The notes under the pieces: generated by a model | Database searches by the model: none | What the model was told of the DNA's origin: nothing | The model's input: only the letters and a program-made list of their open reading frames with translations | Assembly (NCBI GenBank): GCA_021904315.1 | Contig: CM038910.1 | Location: 5,518,001 to 5,582,000 of the forward strand | DNA length: 64,000 nt | Source of the DNA: Sphagnum magellanicum | Taxonomy: Eukaryota; Streptophyta; Sphagnopsida; Sphagnales; Sphagnaceae | Direction: 5' to 3' | In this document: piece after piece, positions 60,351 to 64,000 of the stretch | How positions within the stretch are numbered: position 1 is the first letter of the stretch | Layout: each line of letters opens with the position of its first letter | Program-made: the position numbers and the translations under genes

Positions 60351-60374
60351 CTTCTTCTTCTTCTTCTTCTTCTT
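60351..60374. repeat. (CTT)8 microsatellite in the 5' leader
   Basis: Eight CTT units ending 47 bases before the methyltransferase start codon, so probably within the transcribed leader. Length changes here would not alter the protein. Confidence 0.85.
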
Positions 60375-60420
60375 GTAGTTCGAAATCTTCAAGTTGCAGC
60401 CGGAAGAGTTGTAGAAGATC

Positions 60421-61470
60421 ATGACGTTCAAGAATCGGCCGGTTCCGGCCGCACCAAGTCGAGGTCTTTCGTCGACAGTAGTGTACATCTCCATCATCTT
60501 CGTGCTCTCGACTTACGTGGCCGTCGACTTCTCCAAACACCATTCTTCTGAGTTCCGCTTTGCCAGTTTGTCGGAAGCTGTTGAAGCTCCATCAAAGTTG
60601 GCGGCGACAGCGGCCTCGGGAGCCGTGTCGACGCAACCAGCTGAAGACGACATTTGTAACTCAGTGTTTGGTCATCTTCCCGAACACCGATCATCGCAGC
60701 AGCAGGAAGCAGATCCCTGGGATCAGATGAAATGGATAGGAAAACCGGCGAGATGTCGAGTCAAGGGGGAACTGATCGAGAATCTCGACGAACACTACAA
60801 CTTCCGTCGCGGTTACGCGTTGAAGTTCACGGCAGACGTGGAAGACAAGACGCATCTTCTTCCCTGGCTTCTGGGAAGCAAGGTGAATCTGAATGCGCGG
60901 GCGAGACGAGTGTACCTGGACCTGGGTGCGAACGCCTTCGAGACGAGCATTCAGTGGTTCATGCGCTGGTACCCTTGCGACTTCACGGAAGTCCATGCCT
61001 TCGAGATCGACCCGCAGTTGTTCAAGCTTCCGGAAGTGGAGTTCGCTGAAGACGACAATGTGGAAGTACCGAATCCGCGTGCGATCGTCGCGAAGCAAAC
61101 TCCCGGAATTCCCAACTGGATGCTTCAGAGGATGACGGTCTACAACCAGTTTGTGTCGGATGCGGACGACGACGCCACGAAAGCTGTGAACATCACCAGA
61201 TTCATGAAAGAGACGCTGAACCTCTCCGCGTCCGACACTGTGGTCGTGAAGATGGATATCGAGAGCACAGAATGGCCGATACTGCAAAGATGGTTGGAGG
61301 ATCCGCAGATGGCTGACATCGTCGACGAGCTTTTCGTGGAGATTCATTTCCAGCATCCTTCCATGTCCGCATTCGGGTGGGATGGTTTTGCTCCAAGTAC
61401 TCGTGATCAAGCTTCCTACTTGCTCGCTTCCTTGCGCTCTAAAGGCTTCGTCGTGCATCCCTGGCCTTGA
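60421..61470 (+). CDS. FkbM-like methyltransferase, type II membrane protein, intronless
   Basis: 349 residues starting at ATG 60421. Residues 19-37 (VVYISIIFVLSTYVAVDF-like) form a single signal-anchor helix after a basic N-terminus (KNRP...SR), predicting a Golgi/ER type II protein with its catalytic domain in the lumen. A Ser/Ala/Gln-rich stem runs to about 100. The methyltransferase core shows motif I VYLDLGANAFE (164-174), the acidic end of strand 2 in AFEID (193-197), VVVKMDIESTEW (274-285) and ELFVEIHF (303-310), as in FkbM-type and related plant methyltransferase-like proteins of unknown substrate. Intronless and GC-rich like the ABCG gene, in contrast to its AT-rich surroundings. Transfer is not implied, since both resemble plant genes. 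The substrate is unknown; a sugar or cell-wall glycan would suit the location but is inference. Confidence 0.85.
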   Translation: MTFKNRPVPAAPSRGLSSTVVYISIIFVLSTYVAVDFSKHHSSEFRFASLSEAVEAPSKLAATAASGAVSTQPAEDDICNSVFGHLPEHRSSQQQEADPWDQMKWIGKPARCRVKGELIENLDEHYNFRRGYALKFTADVEDKTHLLPWLLGSKVNLNARARRVYLDLGANAFETSIQWFMRWYPCDFTEVHAFEIDPQLFKLPEVEFAEDDNVEVPNPRAIVAKQTPGIPNWMLQRMTVYNQFVSDADDDATKAVNITRFMKETLNLSASDTVVVKMDIESTEWPILQRWLEDPQMADIVDELFVEIHFQHPSMSAFGWDGFAPSTRDQASYLLASLRSKGFVVHPWP

Positions 61471-61846
61471 TGCTGCACTGACGATGGGTGGGTTTGTGGA
61501 TCCGTGCTGCATAACTTCGAAGCTGCATTCATCATCATCACAAGTGATCCATTTGAGCTACTGGAGAAGCTCAAATGGGTTTTTTGTCCAATTTGAGGTT
61601 TTCAGCTTGCAAACAAGGGGCCTATCATGGGAAGCTCCCAAGTGTGAAAAACAAATAGGTTCCCTATTAGATTTCAGTGACAGTAATCAAGAATGCAGAC
61701 CATGAAGGATTAATGGCAGAGTCCCATGTCGTTTCCCATTGACATTTGGAATGGGATAGAACAGACTAATTATGATTTCCCATGTAACGGAATTATAAGT
61801 GAATTCACATGTGAGAACAAGACCAAATATGTGATGCATTTCCACT

Positions 61847-61852
61847 AATAAA
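61847..61852 (+). terminator. Possible polyadenylation signal AATAAA
   Basis: A canonical AATAAA 377 bases after the methyltransferase stop codon, in sequence that turns AT-rich. Plant signals are loose, so this is only the best visible candidate. Confidence 0.35.
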
Positions 61853-64000
61853 ATACATTGTAAAGAACAGCAAATTTGTATGTAACAAAAGTGAGAAAAA
61901 TCAAAGTTTCATTTCAGACCACAATTATCATGTCTACCATAGCTAGGAACTGAGTACGGTACTATGAATCCGTGGTCCAAAAAGATCTACTATGAATTGC
62001 ATATAGTATGCACCTGTGGGTTAAGCAAAACTCCAGAAATGCTTAATCTTTTTCTAAATGTAGAACAAGGTGAAAGCACACTACATTGTCCATTAAAAGG
62101 TTGTTACAAAGCAATTTTTGCAAGATTTTGAGGTTTGTAATTGACCATGTGATTAAGTAAAAATGATTAAGCTAATAAAAGACTCACCACTACAATGTTA
62201 TATATAATATAATCGCATTGTGTTTATTTTTTGAATAGTTTTTGAATTGTCATAATATAATGAATTTTTTAAAAATACCCAAAAACGTATAACAATCCAT
62301 AATCAATAAATAAGGACTTCATGCATTTTGATATAATATTTTTGTTGAATAAAGGACGGAATGATAATATGGTGTGGTAACATTAACATTAAGAAATGTT
62401 TTTTGAAAAGATTTTGATAATCAATTTTTTTTATGTACCTTGAAAATTATGGTTTTTTTTATTGAATATTTTTTTTATTGAAAATAGTAGTTTAGAGGTT
62501 CATATTTCAAATTTCATTTTTTCATAAGATAAACTAAGGTTGAATTTCTTACAATGAATTTTTAATGATAACTTGCAAAATGATTTGTGTGACTCAAGGT
62601 ATTTTACCTTCACATTGCCTTTGCAGTGTTAATTTAAGTAATTATGAACTTTCATATGTGCCTAAAACTGTTACACCTCAATGTGCTTTCATCCAACATG
62701 CTGATTCAAGCTAAGCCTAGTGAATTTAAGAGTTGTTGCCATGGGCAAATCCAATGGTGTTAGTAAAATGTGTTGTTTTCTTGACAAAATCATCATTGCT
62801 CCAAATGTGGCTAGTCTCTACAACATTTGTGTTTTCAAAACTATTTGGAAAACTAATATTTGCAAAGATTCATCCAAGCGTACACCGGGCACTAAAAAAT
62901 TTCAACATTACACTCCAAAACTAACATTATAAAAACCAAGCCAAACAAAGATCGTAAGAGCAAGAAGTAACTACTAGCATGTATAAGATGAACACACACC
63001 CCTTCAACAATACCTTCCAAACATTCTACAATTTCCAAAACTCCAAAAGCCAAAACATTCACAAAATTTAACATGACATACTTTGAAAGTAGGTTTCTTT
63101 TAGGTTTTCGTATCTTTTAGATGTTGTCTTCAAAAAGATTTTGGATTCCATTCTTATCAACTATTGGCAAGTTGACAATTTTGACATAGAAATCCTTTCA
63201 TGCCCACCAAACTACTATATCTAACTAGAGCAATATAGTAATTTGATTTTTTTCTCCTGTTCCTTTGTGTTGGATTGGATTGGGATTACTTGTTGCAACA
63301 AAACTTGAAATACTTCCAAGAACATCATGAATGTTGTCCGAGTTGATTGCTACCATAACAATTATCTTCTTATTGTATATTGAGAGTTTTTCAACACAAA
63401 GCCCCAAGAGAAAAATTTTAAAATTTCAAAACATTATGTACAAAACATGTATTTAATTATTTTTAGATCAAAATGTTAATTTAGGACTTAACTCAACATG
63501 GTGAGTGCCTTGGGGGAACATTTACTGTAAATTTTTGGGATTTACGTGTGTGAAACAACTATTTTTAGAGATGATATTAGATAATTGTCCAACTTACTTT
63601 TTATCACCCTATTATTATTCAATTTTGTAATAGATGCATATTAAAGCCACCCTATTAATTATAATCCATTATTTCAGATTATTGCATACCTTATATTATG
63701 ATTAAATTAATTATTTGAATAAAATGCACCTTATTTTTTAAATAATTAACTTATAATTTGTACACAACGACCAACATTTTGCACCCTATATTTTTTGTCA
63801 CATATTTTCTACTTTTTTTTACTAGTGTTCCCCCTAGGGTGAATGCAAGGAAGACTAATCACCTAATGGCCACCAAATTCAAACAATTTTGAATAAAACT
63901 TACAAAATTATTACCATTTTTATATTCATCTATAATGGTATGTGATACATTTGAGAAAGTTTAAAGCTTGAGAGATATATGCAAACCCCAATATAATCAC
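61853..64000. other. Non-coding AT-rich flank, nothing recognised
   Basis: Frequent stops in all frames, short A/T runs, and no repeats or RNA genes recognised. Short frames at 62720-62932 and 62892-63074 overlap on opposite strands and have no domain. Confidence 0.45.

Noticed and set aside
60691-61512. 273-codon open frame on the minus strand
   Set aside because: Antisense shadow of the GC-rich methyltransferase gene; no domain.

Overview
The window looks like nuclear DNA of a land plant with a large, AT-rich, repeat-laden genome. The evidence is spliced genes with GT-AG introns, a plant-type ABCG half-transporter, a plant cytosolic glyoxalase II, short TTTAGGG/CCCTAAA tracts, MITE-like elements and many private tandem arrays. 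A seed-free vascular plant such as a fern or lycophyte fits best, but this is inference; no marker in the window fixes the lineage.

Layout. From 1 to 9.2 kb the DNA is non-coding, with degenerate telomere-like tracts and a few local duplications. From 9.54 to 11.75 kb (minus strand) lies an intronless ABCG half-transporter resembling the ABCG5 group. A minisatellite lies just beyond its stop and a roughly 124-bp tandem array just upstream of it. From 12.9 to 24 kb there are tandem arrays and dispersed repeats, including a MITE-like pair and an inverted repeat pair. From 24 to 38 kb is a very AT-rich desert with one plausible transposase remnant and one striking hairpin. At 40.80-43.82 kb (plus) is a complete seven-exon glyoxalase II (GLX2, 260 aa). 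At 46.48-51.10 kb (plus) is a six-exon gene for a 942-residue protein: a SERAC1-like alpha/beta-hydrolase fold that has lost its catalytic motifs, an internally duplicated middle region, a low-complexity linker and a C-terminal domain I do not recognise. At 53.87-57.35 kb is a decayed direct duplication of the 41.15-46.7 kb segment, carrying a GLX2 pseudogene and a fragment of the 5' end of the hydrolase-like gene. At 60.42-61.47 kb (plus) is an intronless FkbM-like, type II membrane methyltransferase. The last 2.5 kb is non-coding.

The four genes are not an operon and no shared pathway is evident: lipid or hormone export (ABCG), methylglyoxal detoxification (GLX2), a possible signalling or immune pseudohydrolase, and a probable endomembrane methyltransferase. 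GLX2 and the pseudohydrolase gene are linked historically because one segmental duplication copied both. The pseudohydrolase fusion gene is the best candidate for something undescribed. Exon models were built by eye, matching splice sites and reading-frame phase, and have not been checked against transcripts.
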